NCBI RefSeq assembly: GCF_964340395.1
Contig: NC_135570.1
Location: 14,282,822-14,332,821 of the forward strand
DNA length: 50,000 nucleotides
Direction: 5' to 3'
Origin: Glandiceps talaboti
Lineage: Eukaryota; Hemichordata; Enteropneusta; Spengelidae
Below the pieces are notes generated by a model. It was not told where the DNA came from. It searched no databases and was given only the letters and a program-made list of their open reading frames with translations. Made by a program: the position numbers and the translations under genes. Shown here piece by piece: positions 12,351 to 23,510 of this stretch (position 1 is the first letter of the stretch; each line of letters opens with the position of its first letter).

Positions 12351-12629
12351 ATATTGATTAATGGAATGGAAGCAGTTAGGACTGTTCAAAAGATATCCAG
12401 ATATTCATAAATACATCGATCAGCTGAGTCGTGAAATATGGGTCAGCTTTAAGAATCCTGGGTTACATCTGTTGTTTAGTGGGAGGCGTATAGCTTTGTA
12501 GTCAAGATGGCTCTCGAAAGATGATAAATTAATTGAAGGCAAACTGTACATATGCAAACACTTGGTGAATGATGAGTATCTGAAGGGATAGCAACTACAT
12601 GCTCAAATCATTTGTGAATCGGCCTGTCG

Positions 12630-13215
12630 CTTGCTTTGCCAACAAATATCAACTGCTTTTGAATGCGTTTCGGTCTAAATGTGAGTTTTGCTGGCTTTAT
12701 CATACAATTCTTGTAATTTGAAAGTCGTTCTAATGCTGGCTTCGTCAACAAATATCAACTGTGATTATCTGAATGAGTTGTGCTGTCCTCAGTCCTCATT
12801 TGTACCATTCTTGTCATTTCTAACGAAGTCAGTCTGACGCTGGCTTTACCAACAAAAACATCAACTGTTACTCCTTTGTTTTTGGTTTTAGCAGACCTCG
12901 TTTGTGTAACTCTTGTTGTCCAGTAGTTATTTCTAATATAAGTCAGTCTGATATTGGCTTTGCAGACCTCATTTAGGTATTTCTTAGTGAGCATGACGCT
13001 AGCTAGCTTTCTACAACTCTACGTCTCGATGCCAAGTCTTTTAAGTGTACCAGAAATTGGCTTTGTTAAAACAGACATCAACTCTTGATAAAAATTGTAT
13101 TTGTCCTAAATGTGCTTTTCCTGTACGGAATCTGTCTTTGTAGTTTTAGTCATTTGTAAGTTGGTATGATTGTGACTTTGCAAACAGTCAAGAACTTTGT
13201 TGTTGTTCTGTGATC
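12630..13215. repeat. ~100-115-bp degenerate tandem repeat, about 6 copies
   Basis: Anchor words gctggctttgccaacaaa, tatcaactg, gtcctaaatgt, cattcttgtcatttcta and agtcagtctga recur in order. The ggcttt.ccaaca anchor lies near 12632, 12735, 12839, 12954, 13057 and 13174. Units are strongly diverged. Confidence 0.75.
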
Positions 13216-14364
13216 AAAGAAGACCGAGAGCACGTCATGGCAGTGTATATCCTGTATTAAATCCCATTTCATTTTCATTTTCAGTCTGTAATTTAGGTAA
13301 TTGTACTGACATGCATTTTCTTCATCTCTGATATCCACATAAGGCCTAAAAATTCTGATTTCTTCACCCTACCTAGTTTGTCGTTATCGACCTTAAACTT
13401 TTTTTACATATTAGAGAAAAAATGAAATAAAAGCATGAAAATTGTGAAGTCTCACGAGAACTATTGGATGTGGAAACTGACATCAACTTAAAAAGACAAT
13501 ATAAAACTGTTCTTCCAATCTGTAATGGCTGTACATCTGATGAGAAGAAACCAATAACACAGAGATCATATGGAAAACAACGGAAAACATTACCTGGACT
13601 AGACACTCACAGTAACACATGAAAAAAAAAAAATATATATATAAATCAATAAAAAAAATCTACTCACCCAACCTATTCTAAAATTGAGCGTGATTGGAAC
13701 CACACAATTTTTGTTAGTACTACAGTACTCTTTCATGAGATGAAAATGTTCACCTTTTTAATTTTATTTGTACATAGAAAGTCTGAATCTCATCATTAAA
13801 TCAATGCTGTCCTATTTTACACTGTAGAAGGAAGCAATGTCTTGAGATTGCCATCATAGATTACAGGCTGCATAATATTATAGACACATGTCATGTAATT
13901 TATGGAGCAATAAATTGTCTATATGACTCTTTATGCTGTATAATATTGATAATCGTAATTCAGAGGATATCAAACATCTCTTTAGAAAGGCAGGCATAAA
14001 GAATACAGAAGTACAAATTTATTATTATCAAAATATCCTAGAAATGTATTTAGAAGTGTTCACTATGTGATCTTTAACTTAACTTCCATAAGAGCCGTTA
14101 TTTTCACTGAAAGTTACAAGGTAGCTAAACGTTTTATAAACAGATGTTAAATCAATTACTAATGGATGAATTTTCAGCCATAAATGTCCGTTATGTTTGT
14201 AAGTAGGACTGTACATATCGAATTACAGTGATTATTTCTCTATATGATAAATGTTTTATTCGGTCTACCAGTACTGTAATATCAAGAGAAATATAGGACT
14301 AAATATTTTGATATTATTTGCTAAGTGTGCAGCAAATATGTATGTATTATATGGATGGCTCAAG
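13216..14364. other. No gene recognised; A/T-rich non-coding DNA
   Basis: Includes an A-rich stretch with tatatata at about 13622-13660. Frames here are short and unrecognised. Confidence 0.5.
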
Positions 14365-14412
14365 AAAAATTGGAGTAAAGAAAAATTGGAGTAAAGAAAA
14401 ATTGGAGTAAAG
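14365..14412. repeat. 16-bp perfect tandem repeat, 3 copies
   Basis: The unit aaaaattggagtaaag occurs three times without change at 14365-14380, 14381-14396 and 14397-14412. Perfect identity suggests recent expansion. Confidence 0.95.
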
Positions 14413-14705
14413 AATTGCTATCTCAAACTAACGGTACACTTATATTTTCACAGTCATGCATGTTAATGTATCTACATGTGCATTATTGTAGACGAGTAAA
14501 GTATAGATTCCATGCCATCAACAAGGCATCTGTCAAATTTCTTTACATATTGTAGAACAGGACAGGATAAGCATAGATTAGATTCCATAATATTGCATTT
14601 CATTTCACTACTTGGGACAGGATAGCCAGCATAACTTGCACCGAGGAATGTTCTCACCAATTGCAACATGTTATTAAACCGATGTTTCCAGTATTTGGAA
14701 TGAGG

Positions 14706-14931
14706 GATTTTACGTCGCGTTGCAGATCTCGCGAGATATGCAATTATGTCTAGCAACAGCGGTTGTCAAACGTGTGATCGTGGTCAAGCTTTGCCATGGC
14801 CATGTGTGATGATGTTTAGAACAATAGTGTTGCTAAGCATTTGATACTTTCAGCTTGACCACCATGAAGTGGTTGCTATGAAGGCAATAGCTCACGTGGG
14901 ATCTTGTGATATCTGCCACGAGACGAAAAAT
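14706..14931. repeat. Imperfect ~226-bp inverted repeat (palindromic element)
   Basis: The left arm (attttacgtcgcgttgcaga, then tctcgcgagat, agcaac, gtggtcaagctt) matches the reverse complement of the right arm (atttttcgtctcgtggcaga, then tatcacaagat, agcaacc, ggtggtcaagct) with several gaps and changes. The inner pair gtggtcaagct/agcttgaccac is a perfect 11-bp stem around a loop of about 55 nt. It may be a decayed MITE. It contains the TCTCGCGAGA site listed separately. Confidence 0.55.
14726..14737. promoter_or_regulatory. TCTCGCGAGA palindromic motif (candidate)
   Basis: ATCTCGCGAGAT is a perfect 12-bp palindrome containing TCTCGCGAGA, known in vertebrates as the BANP-type promoter motif. 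It stands in a small CpG-containing patch (acgtcgcg... ctcgcgag) in a CpG-poor neighbourhood. It also lies in an arm of the inverted repeat, so it may be part of a repeat rather than a promoter. Function is inferred only from the motif. Confidence 0.25.
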
Positions 14932-15520
14932 TGATGCTTGTAAAAAGCTCCAGAATAATTATAATTAACCCGTACATGTACAATTATAGGCAAGTTTAAC
15001 TTACAATATTGTCAATTGATCCCATAAACTGATTTAATACTCTGCCAGTTTCATTGCTATCATTGTAAATCAAATGCGGTCGATAGATGCACTGTTTGGA
15101 CATGAGCAGCGTTTGATGCAAGTGAAACTATTATCTCATGACAGACTCACGATAATTTAAAGCAATAATTTATGAGTTGTGTTTTTACATCAAGTTCATT
15201 ATCTGATGTCGATGTGTCGTCATCAAATTCATATACAGTGTTATGGTTACAAAGAATCTTGTCTGCATATCTGGGAATATTTCTTTCAAGGAAGCCGTGA
15301 TTACATCAGAACGTGCAGGATGTGCATTTAATGGGAATATTCCTTTTGGTGAAACACTGTTCAAGGCAATATGATTATTATCAACTGTATGTTTTATATA
15401 GGGGTATGAAAATGGGATTTATAGCTTGAAGACTTAGAATTGGAAACTGCTCGGCAGATTGTTCAAAATTTTGTAGGGATGTTCTCAGCAATGATGCTAC
15501 CTATACTACAATGTTTTACT

Positions 15521-15696
15521 GTAAAATCCGTCACAACCATGATAATGACCGTAGCAACTATGACACTGATGACAGCAACTGTAAACTTCCTAGCAACCAC
15601 GACAGTGACTATAGCAACTGAAAATTCCCTAACAACCATGACAGTGATGAACAACTGAGAAATCCCTAGCAACCATGACAGTGACAGTAGGAAGTG
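15521..15696. repeat. ~39-bp minisatellite, about 4.5 copies
   Basis: Units follow the pattern gtaaa.tccctagcaacca plus tgacagtgac.atagcaact, with lengths of about 39, 21, 39, 37 and 39. The array forces threonine- and valine-rich peptides in overlapping frames on both strands (15440-15658 + and 15463-15672 -). Those are artefacts of the repeat. Confidence 0.85.
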
Positions 15697-16190
15697 AAAA
15701 AAAAAGAAGATTTATTACTCCCCTAATGATAACATGTATTGCTTTCAAAAAGATCAGTTAGGCTACAACATCACTTATTTAACTTTTTGTATACTTTTAA
15801 AACCTAACCCCATCCTTAATTTCACACTAAAATCTAAAGATGTGATGTGTACTGTTAATGCAATATTTCACTCTGAAAAGCTTTGCATGATGTACTATTA
15901 TGAGATCTGATCAAATTAGTACGTAAATGAAATGTAATGTCTTTTAGCCGGAGGAAAAACGTCCAAGATAATTCAACATCAAATTTCCATGTGGATAGAT
16001 AGTTGCTGTCAAATTGGTTCATTACTCTACTGTAATCAAGATTAAAAAAGCAGTCAAATCAAAATGAAATGTAGAAAGTTCTGGAGTTCTTAGAATTGGT
16101 AAGTTTTAGCAGGTGTAAAGTAGGTATGTATCAAGTGATTTAAAATGAATGGTTTCTAAGACGTACTATCAAACTGATCTTAATATTTTA
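15697..16190. other. No gene recognised; non-coding DNA
   Basis: AT-rich sequence beginning with an A9-type run near 15699. Nothing repeat-like or coding was identified. Confidence 0.5.
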
Positions 16191-16700
16191 TTAAAAATGT
16201 ACTCTATGCATCTATACCAGGGTCAGTGTGAATGAAGTATTCAATAATCGTTCCATAAATAGATTTTAAATTAATTTGAAATTATTTGATGTAGTTGTAT
16301 GTTTTGGGAATGGTTTGTACTATCACGCGCTGATCATGACATTGTCATGGGTTTCTGTACCAAGGTCACTTTGGATAAGATATTTGATAATCATTCATTT
16401 CATGAACTGAATTTAAATTAATTTGCAAATTATTTAATTTAGTTCTGTATTTTGGGAATGATTGCACTTACATGTACTAGCGTGCTGATTCAATAGGCAT
16501 GCATTTTATAAACATTATTCGATGTAGTTGCGTGTTTTGGGAACGGGTTGTACTAAAAGGCTGATCTTGACATTTTCGCAAGTTTCAATACCAAGGTTAG
16601 TTTGGGTGAAGCATTCACTTCATAAACTGCGAATTAAATTTGAGATAATTTCTTGTTGTACTCTATTTTTGGTTCAGAAGTACTGTCATATTTCTGCTTA
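16190..16700. repeat. ~145-bp degenerate tandem repeat, about 3.5 copies
   Basis: Anchors tttcaataccaaggtcagtt, aagtattcaa, ttcataaactg, aattaatttgaaattattt, gatgtagttgtatgttttgg and gaatggtttgtacta recur. The accaaggtca anchor lies near 16219, 16360 and 16591 and the ttttgggaa anchor near 16302, 16450 and 16534. The third repeat is partly deleted. Confidence 0.75.
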
Positions 16701-17435
16701 CGTGTTTTATCTTGGGTGAGAACCCATTATTTATGGTCCACAAATCAATATCATCTGATAGTAATCTGATCTTAATCTTAAGATTTGCATTAGGTGATGT
16801 ACTTTGACTGACAAATTAATATTTTATTCCATGTCACTGCATTGAGTTGGTCATATTTGCAAGTTAATAGAAAAAAAAAATTCATCTGTGTGTAATCTCT
16901 TGAAGCCAAGCATTTCTATGGAAGTTAATGTTATTTTGATTGAAACAATTACCATTTGATGCTTCTCCTAAAGGGATAGAAAATTGTCACAAGCCTTTCA
17001 CACAAAAAAATCATTAGCGTAATAAAAGATTTGCGTCACCTGGCTTTTATTATAGTGTCGAAAAATTGATTGAAAATTTGCGCAAGCCTCTTGAAATGAA
17101 TTAGTCGACTTTATTTCCATGAAAATAAGACGGTCATTATCTTTCTGTGCCTATCCGAAAATTAATAATCAGCAGAAGCCTTATATATATATGGTACTGT
17201 GTAATAATTAATTTGTGAAATGGTGCCAATGGCACTGCAGCCCCAATGAGATATGTACAACATGTTTATTGAGATTTTGATTTCAAGCTGTTTGATATAT
17301 GGTGTAGATAGAAGTCAAATTGTTTTATGGGTAGGAAGCTCATCTTCAGTTACAGAGTTATTTGTTAATCCCATTTAAGTCTTTGCAAACACTGGCTAGA
17401 CTTCCGTGTATGTAGCACATTCCTACATAGCCCCC

Positions 17436-17580
17436 CAAAAAACCTATTAGAATGCAAGATATTGACTACTCAAAAAGTCAGTTAGTTAAAAATGCCATTA
17501 TATGCAACATATTGACCACTTAGAAAGTCAGTTAGCCCAAAACACCATTATTACATGTAACATATTGACCACTTAACAAT
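17436..17580. repeat. ~52-bp tandem repeat, about 2.7 copies
   Basis: Units follow the pattern aaaa..ccattatatgcaa.atattgaccact.a.aaagtcagttag.cc. The first two are close in sequence; the last ends after gaccacttaacaa. Confidence 0.8.
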
Positions 17581-19990
17581 CAATGGCAGCCCATAGATCA
17601 TCAAATTGCCCTATTGGCCAATATATTTGATTTCCACCAATCAGATTTACCATGTGAGGGCGCACTACAGACATGAGAATCATGGCAGCATCTTAAAGGA
17701 TTTGTATTGAATTAAAATGCTTAATAGCTAAAGATGAGAAAGGATGGACTGTCTCCTTTCTGATACAACTTATACTGACTGTCTTAGTACATAGACTACT
17801 GTGTATTGTAGCTTAAAATTTAAAGTGTGTGAGTAAGAGATATTGAGAAAAGTGGTTAATAAGACAGGTAAAGCATGTTAGACAGAGAATTAGGAAGCTT
17901 AAGTGAGATCGATTGAGTTTGAGCCAGAATAGTCATGTTGTCGTAGAGCCTCACTAAAGGTGGATTTGTTGTCGCTACTGTCTTTTTCTTGTGGTTTGGA
18001 ATTTTAGGCTTGTTGAGACGACAGAAAAAAAGCTACTTCCAAATGTAATTATACTGTTTTAAGGTCAGCCATTACTGTGTAGAAATCCCAGGTGACATTA
18101 TAAAGCTTTGCCAATTTACATTTACTGTCAGTTCGATCAGTCCTGTTCATATAAATTCAAATTACTGTATATATAGTTGATCAATTTGTGCCATATAATG
18201 CATGAGAAATTTCCTAAATGTTTGTTTTGATACTGCCGTTCACAAGAGGTGTTGTGTTTGGTTTATGTACACCCAATATACCATTCTGTGACGCTTTCTG
18301 TATGGCTGACTGTACATTCTGCGTTGTTGAATTCAAGTCTTCAGTTTGAGTATCTGTGTGCGGAGTTTGTTCGCCCTCTTAATATCAGGAGATGACATTG
18401 TTGGGCATAGTTTCTGTAAATGTCTGTTTTAATTTGTCAATGTTAAGAGAGCCACTTGTAAAAGTGATTAAGTTTGTGTGCTATGTTTTTGCTAGGGTCA
18501 GTCAGTCTTTCTATGTATTGTACTAATGTGAAATACAAACACAGACCTCTACCTATAGGTATATATCAACCATATTAACACTTGAATATTAGGTATTAAG
18601 AATGTCACCATAAATACAAGTTTCATTCTCTGTGCATCAGCAGGCTGTCACTTTGTGTAGATGTCAGTTGTAAGGTTAGGCCCAATATGTCTAATTTGTC
18701 ACTGTCAGGGACAAGATGGTGAACTCTGTCCCAATTTGAGTATTTCATTGTGTTTCCATATCACCAGGAAATATCTTGTGTTCATGTTGAGGCTTGAATC
18801 TTTTTTGATAGACTCAAATATTTGGGTAACTCATACATTTATACAGATTACACTCATGGTTATTAAACCTAACTGTTACTTGATGCATCAGTGAGACACA
18901 TAAATAGTTGAACATAACAACAAATGTACTAGATGTGATGTTCTGATGTTTACAACAGTTTCCCTACCTTTCATGTTTTTCCCCATGCTATTTGATACTG
19001 GTTGTTGTTCAGAAAATGTAGCATTTACAATATGCTGTCATTTGAACCCATTCAATTATGTCACTTCCACTTATGTGTGCTTGTATCCCAGGATTGATGT
19101 CTTTTAAATTGATTTACCAAATAGATATTAGTAATCTAAATCTTAATAATCGACCATCACTTCAGTATGTTTGGGGAGAACCATGACTCTGACTGTGACA
19201 TGTACTTGGAATATATAACCTACCCCTCCCCCAAAAAAAAATTGCAAGAAAAATTTATCAGTTAAAAAAAAATTGATTCAAATTTTTGGGATAGGAATCA
19301 GTGTAGGTGTACGTGTGTAACAAATCCGAGTAACGCGTAAAAAATACTGAAACCAGAGAATCAACCTGACAGATGTTAAATACATTAAATATGTAGACAG
19401 AGGTATACATTTCAGTTAGGAAGCAACTATATGTATGCAGTTTCGTTGTTCCATCCATATGTCATATATTTTGTGAAACCTTTTAGTTCATTACATAGCC
19501 ATGAAAAATGCATGCTTTGATCAGCAGAGACTAGTAAGCTGCATAACAAGTCTGAATATCAACCAGTCAAATCTCCCTTCATTGCACAGATAAACATCAG
19601 TATACCTTTTATCAAAGGGTCCTTGTCATGCGTAAAGGTGTATCTTTTAGACTACATGTACATCGTATATATACTAACCCTTTTTCACATGATTTATGTG
19701 CATTTTGTGGACAGGATTAGCACACCACTTTAGACTTCATCACTGTACTCTAGACCTGAATAAGAGAGCTGTGTCAGTGTTCTGTAGTTTGGAACGAAGA
19801 TGTTTGATTGACGTTACCAATACTACGTGGAAATGATAAATTAAAAAATTCTTTTCAGCTGATACAAATACAGATTCAGACTATGTTCATTAGAGAAATA
19901 TATTGATTTAATTTCTTGTTTCACTATCAATTATGGGTAATCCTTAACAGTTAGTAATTACAGAGCACTATTTTTACTCATAATACTAGC
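17581..19990. other. No gene recognised; non-coding DNA
   Basis: No repeat array or inverted element was recognised. Reading frames, including 18661-18894 (+), lack any recognisable domain or good splice context. Confidence 0.5.
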
Positions 19991-19994
19991 TGCA

Positions 19995-20180
19995 CTACCC
20001 ACAATGCAACATCATACCAATTACTTCTACCCACAATGCAACATTCTCAATTTGTACACCCCAATTATTTTACTAACTATTGACATAAGTTGTACATAAG
20101 CTAGCACTTCTACCCACAATACAATATGATTAGCGAGTTGTACATGCACATAGTATTAATACCCATAATGCAACATTGTC
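19995..20180. repeat. Dispersed ctacCCACAATGCaacat motif, 4 copies
   Basis: The words cttctacccacaatgcaaca, or one-to-three-base variants, occur near 19995, 20024, 20106 and 20159. Some are followed by a diverged .agttgtacatgcacatag.a.. block. The inverse word gcattgtgggta also occurs near 22772. Likely a degenerate repeat; a shared protein-binding site is possible. Confidence 0.55.
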
Positions 20181-20263
20181 ATCAAGTTGTTCATGCATAT
20201 GGTACTTGTGTGTAGATAGGCTACATGTAGGTATAGGAAAGTGTATGCGAAATCCATGCCAAT

Positions 20264-20365
20264 GCCATAGCCCCAAAGACTTGGCTATTTTACTTTGCAT
20301 TGTCACCCAGCAGACCAAGTTAGTACACTGGATGTGGTGACATATAGCCAAGTCTCTGGGCCTAA
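20264..20365. repeat. Long hairpin: 21-bp imperfect stem with inner 7-bp stem
   Basis: atagccccaaagacttggct (20267 on) pairs with atagccaagtctctgggcct (20345 on) over about 21 positions with two mismatches. In the loop, TGTCACC and GGTGACA pair as an inner 7-bp stem. The side lengths are unequal (a 12-nt bulge on the left), so it is not a standard pre-miRNA shape. Probably a small inverted repeat. Confidence 0.5.
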
Positions 20366-20770
20366 GACAGACTTAAAGGATACCCTGTTAATAAACAAGA
20401 TCCCAAGCATAGTTTATGATTTGCCTCATTAGCTAGGATTGAAGGTTATTGCATTGTGTGGGTGTGAATGTACTGATTTTCTATCCAGTTATATTATCCA
20501 ATTATCATATCCCACGGTATGTAGACAATGAATGAAACGATGGCATTGATGTACAAGTTGTGGTTTTAGACGGACAGGACAGTCCAGGTCTACAACAGCT
20601 ACCTTCAGTACAGATGATGTCCAGAACTTTGGAAATGTTAATTGAAGTATAATGAATAGAGAAAATATGTCAGTTTCCAAAGTGGTGTGAATATGATTAC
20701 TGTTCACCTTGTGTGGTGGGGTTCTTCGACAAATTGTTCACCAAGCATGAATGACTCAGCACATAATGAT

Positions 20771-20938
20771 CAGTGTTTTTGCTAAGGGCAGGGAACTCTG
20801 GTAACAGGAAGGGGCAAATCTGATAAACTGGCACAGTTTCCCATATACTATACCATGATTGTGGTGGGGAACCCTGGTAAAATGACCAGGGAACGTAGAT
20901 GGCTTTTACCTACTTGCTGCCCTTATCAAAAACACTGA
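20771..20938 (+). repeat. Well-preserved copy of the ~168-bp interspersed family
   Basis: Starts cagtgtttttgctaagggc and ends atcaaaaacactg, so the termini are inverted (cagtgtttttg / caaaaacactg). The middle holds gggaactctggtaacag, aaatctgataaactggca, ctataccatgattgtggtgg, gggaaccctggtaaaatgac and ggcttttacctacttgctgcc. It is the best reference copy in this window. No coding frame. Confidence 0.8.
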
Positions 20939-21917
20939 TGATGCATACACATGGAGTAGTAGCATGGCCTGTAGTCTTTAATTAACAGAATGTAAAAAGA
21001 GAGGAATTAAGCCTTGCGTGATGGTCACCTTAATTTCATAAAAGTACCAGGAAAGAAACGTGAGATCAGGAAGGTTTGGCATGTGAATATGTCCCTACTG
21101 TATAATTTTGGTCTGTATGCACAGTTAATGATACTGTGCATTCTTCTCAAGCAGAATGTAACAAAGGTGGGGAAATAGCTCAATTTGTAGAGAACAGAGA
21201 TTACCATATTGTGAAAACATCAAATTGTGTCTAAAAGGTGAGGTGAAGATTACAGAATGAATGAACGTTTTGAGAAATGGCATCTTTAAGATAAGTCTTA
21301 ATCAGCTGATGTGATTGATTGCAAAGGGAAGGCATTGTGAACAGAATAGGTATTTGTTTGATGTCTTTAGGGTATAAGAAGGCACAGTTGAATCTCATCA
21401 GATAATGCATTGCTGTTTGTGATTCTGATCACTCACCGTGATAGACATCACATCCCAATCATACTGAAAGCACAGAATCACCCCCAGGCCATCCAGATTT
21501 TTAGAGACTTGCTAATGGTGTTTATTCCACAACAACATCTGAGTTGGGCAACTTGTATGATCTTTACCGATACTGAATAATTTGATTCAAATTGAGATAG
21601 AATTTTGATATGACCTATTGTTATGAACACATCAAGTTGTATGTATGGCTGTAGGCAAGTCAGCGTCATTATCTAGGTAGCAACGCAATGGAAGTAATAA
21701 ATTACAAGCGCTGTTTTCATTTGTAATAGGGTAACATCTTTCCTATAGTATATGTGTGAAGTGGTGTAACTACCATAAAAGGAGATTTGAGATCAAGGTA
21801 TATCTTGCAAGTTGCACTCAATGGGGGATAATGTAAAATCTGAAATTTGTTCGATATACAGTATAAAAACCATGTCTTGTCATATTAGATTCATGTAATT
21901 GACAATCTGTAAGTTTT
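20939..21917. other. Non-coding DNA with one tRNA-like SINE-head candidate
   Basis: At 21176-21192 the word tagctcaatttgtagag matches a tRNA D-arm/A-box (TAGCTCAGTTGGTAGAG) at 15 of 17 positions. No good B-box or tRNA fold follows, so it may be the head of an old tRNA-derived SINE. Nothing else was recognised. Confidence 0.35.
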
Positions 21918-21982
21918 TTGGTAAGGTGTTGTCATGGCAAGTAACTATCTCTTTGGTAAGGTGTTGTCATGGTAAGTAACAG
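21918..21982. repeat. 35-bp direct repeat, 2 copies
   Basis: ttggtaaggtgttgtcatgg followed by (c/t)aagtaac occurs at 21918 and 21953, differing at one base over 28. Each copy carries an X-box-like gttgtcatggyaag word. Confidence 0.9.
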
Positions 21983-22094
21983 ATGAGATAGTTGTGATGT
22001 TTACTACAACCTTGGCAACAGAGAAGAATAAAATTTACAGTTTTGTTTAATAAGTTGGTATTTTTGCTATTGAAAGTTTAGCAACCATGGTAAC
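21928..22094. promoter_or_regulatory. Cluster of four X-box-like (RFX) motifs
   Basis: Compared with GTNRCCNNRGYAAC: gttgtcatggcaag (21928-21941) 12/14, gttgtcatggtaag (21963-21976) 12/14, acaaccttggcaac (22006-22019) 12/14, gcaaccatggtaac (22081-22094) 13/14. The first two are part of a direct repeat and thus not independent. A role in RFX-regulated expression is a guess from motif density. The spacing suggests at most an intronic enhancer. Confidence 0.25.
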
Positions 22095-23150
22095 ACTAAC
22101 ATAGAGGCATAAATCTTTAGTAAAATTTTAGTTCGCTATTGAAGTTCATAGTTTTGCTTAGTTTTAGCAGCCTTGATAAGAAAGAAGTAAAGATTTACAC
22201 TTTCCTGTAAATTAAAATTTTTTACCTTCTTTCAGCAAGTTATATTTCAATTTACAGTACATTCCTGTAGCCATATTGATATAGTTAAGTATACATCTAC
22301 CAGAAAGAAGTCAATTAAGTTTAACTTAGTCCATGTGTACATCATCCATGGAGAATTGCAAACGTAAGTTCTCTGGTGACCTCCGACCCCAGTGTAAATA
22401 TTCACACCAACTTCCATAGCTCTATTATAGTTTGTAATGAATACAGGGAATCTAAGTAGTAAATTTCCTATAGAACTATCAGGATAACTTGTAAAAGGAA
22501 TTACTGGGGAAATTGAGTTACATCGGACATTTTTCAATATTTGTACAGTTAGTAATGAAATTGTCTTATACTTTGCATGATGGTGGCAGCCTTGTATACT
22601 TACTGTATATTATATGTAGCAAACTTGTATTGTTTAAATTATGCAGTGTAATTTAATTGAAAAATGGTGTACTTTAATCTTGTGGGCATTGTAAAGATGT
22701 ACGAGATACAAAATAGTTGTAGTACATTGTATCTTCATATATTGCTTCGGTTGTCAAGTAGATCAGCAAAGCATTGTGGGTATTATCACCCATAGCAACA
22801 GTGTCAACCATACAGAACATCACAAATCCTATCCAATGTGAGTTGTTTGTTTTACGTAGGTTGATTTGAAGATGTTTGGATTGTTCAACTGTGGCCTTTG
22901 ATAAGTCTAGTGGAGACCTTGCTAATTATAATTCGGCATGTAAAAGTATTCCCAAATGAGTTTTTAAACTTTAATCTTGTGGCAGATGAGTTAAATTGCT
23001 CTTGGCAGTCATAACAAAAAAATTTGCATAAGAGGATGTGCAGCTTTATCACTCGGATGTAGACTGGTGCCACAGATTGTGATTTGTTCTAGAATTCTCC
23101 ATTTTTAGCTTTTCAGTTTTCAGTTCATCTATACTATTATAACTACCATT
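22095..23150. other. No gene recognised; non-coding DNA
   Basis: A partial echo of the previous region (attgaa..tttag, cagccttgataag) suggests weak repetition to about 22220. The rest is unrecognised AT-rich sequence with an inverse gcattgtgggta word near 22772. Confidence 0.45.
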
Positions 23151-23188
23151 CTGACTTGTGAGAATGAAAACCAAATCTCACAAGTCAG
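23151..23188. repeat. Perfect 13-bp hairpin with 12-nt loop
   Basis: ctgacttgtgaga at 23151-23163 is exactly complementary to tctcacaagtcag at 23176-23188, with a purine-rich loop atgaaaaccaaa. No pairing continues outside. It lies about 60 bp before the large microsatellite. Confidence 0.85.
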
Positions 23189-23246
23189 CAGTGTTTATGT
23201 ACAAATGGTATCAGAGCTGCCGTTTTCCCTGTCTGTGAGCCCTCTT

Positions 23247-23248
<2 letters not shown>

Positions 23249-23296
<48 letters not shown>

Positions 23297-23510
23297 CCCG
23301 TGACACACATACAAATATAAATGTACATACATTCACACACACACACACACATCCATACATCCATACATACATACATACATACATACATACATACATACAT
23401 ACATACATACATACATACATACATACATACATACATACATACATACATTACAATTCATACATATATACACACATGCATACATATGCATACATACATACAG
23501 ACAGACAAAG
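23249..23510. repeat. Compound microsatellite (AC)n - (ATAC)n
   Basis: About 23 AC dinucleotides (23249-23295) are followed by a short spacer, a second (AC)n run (23334-23350), about 24 CATA/ATAC tetranucleotides (23351-23448), then an interrupted ATAC/ACAG tail to about 23510. The repeat opens long Met-Tyr-Val-Cys and His-Thr-Tyr-Ile frames on the two strands that are not genes. Confidence 0.97.
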
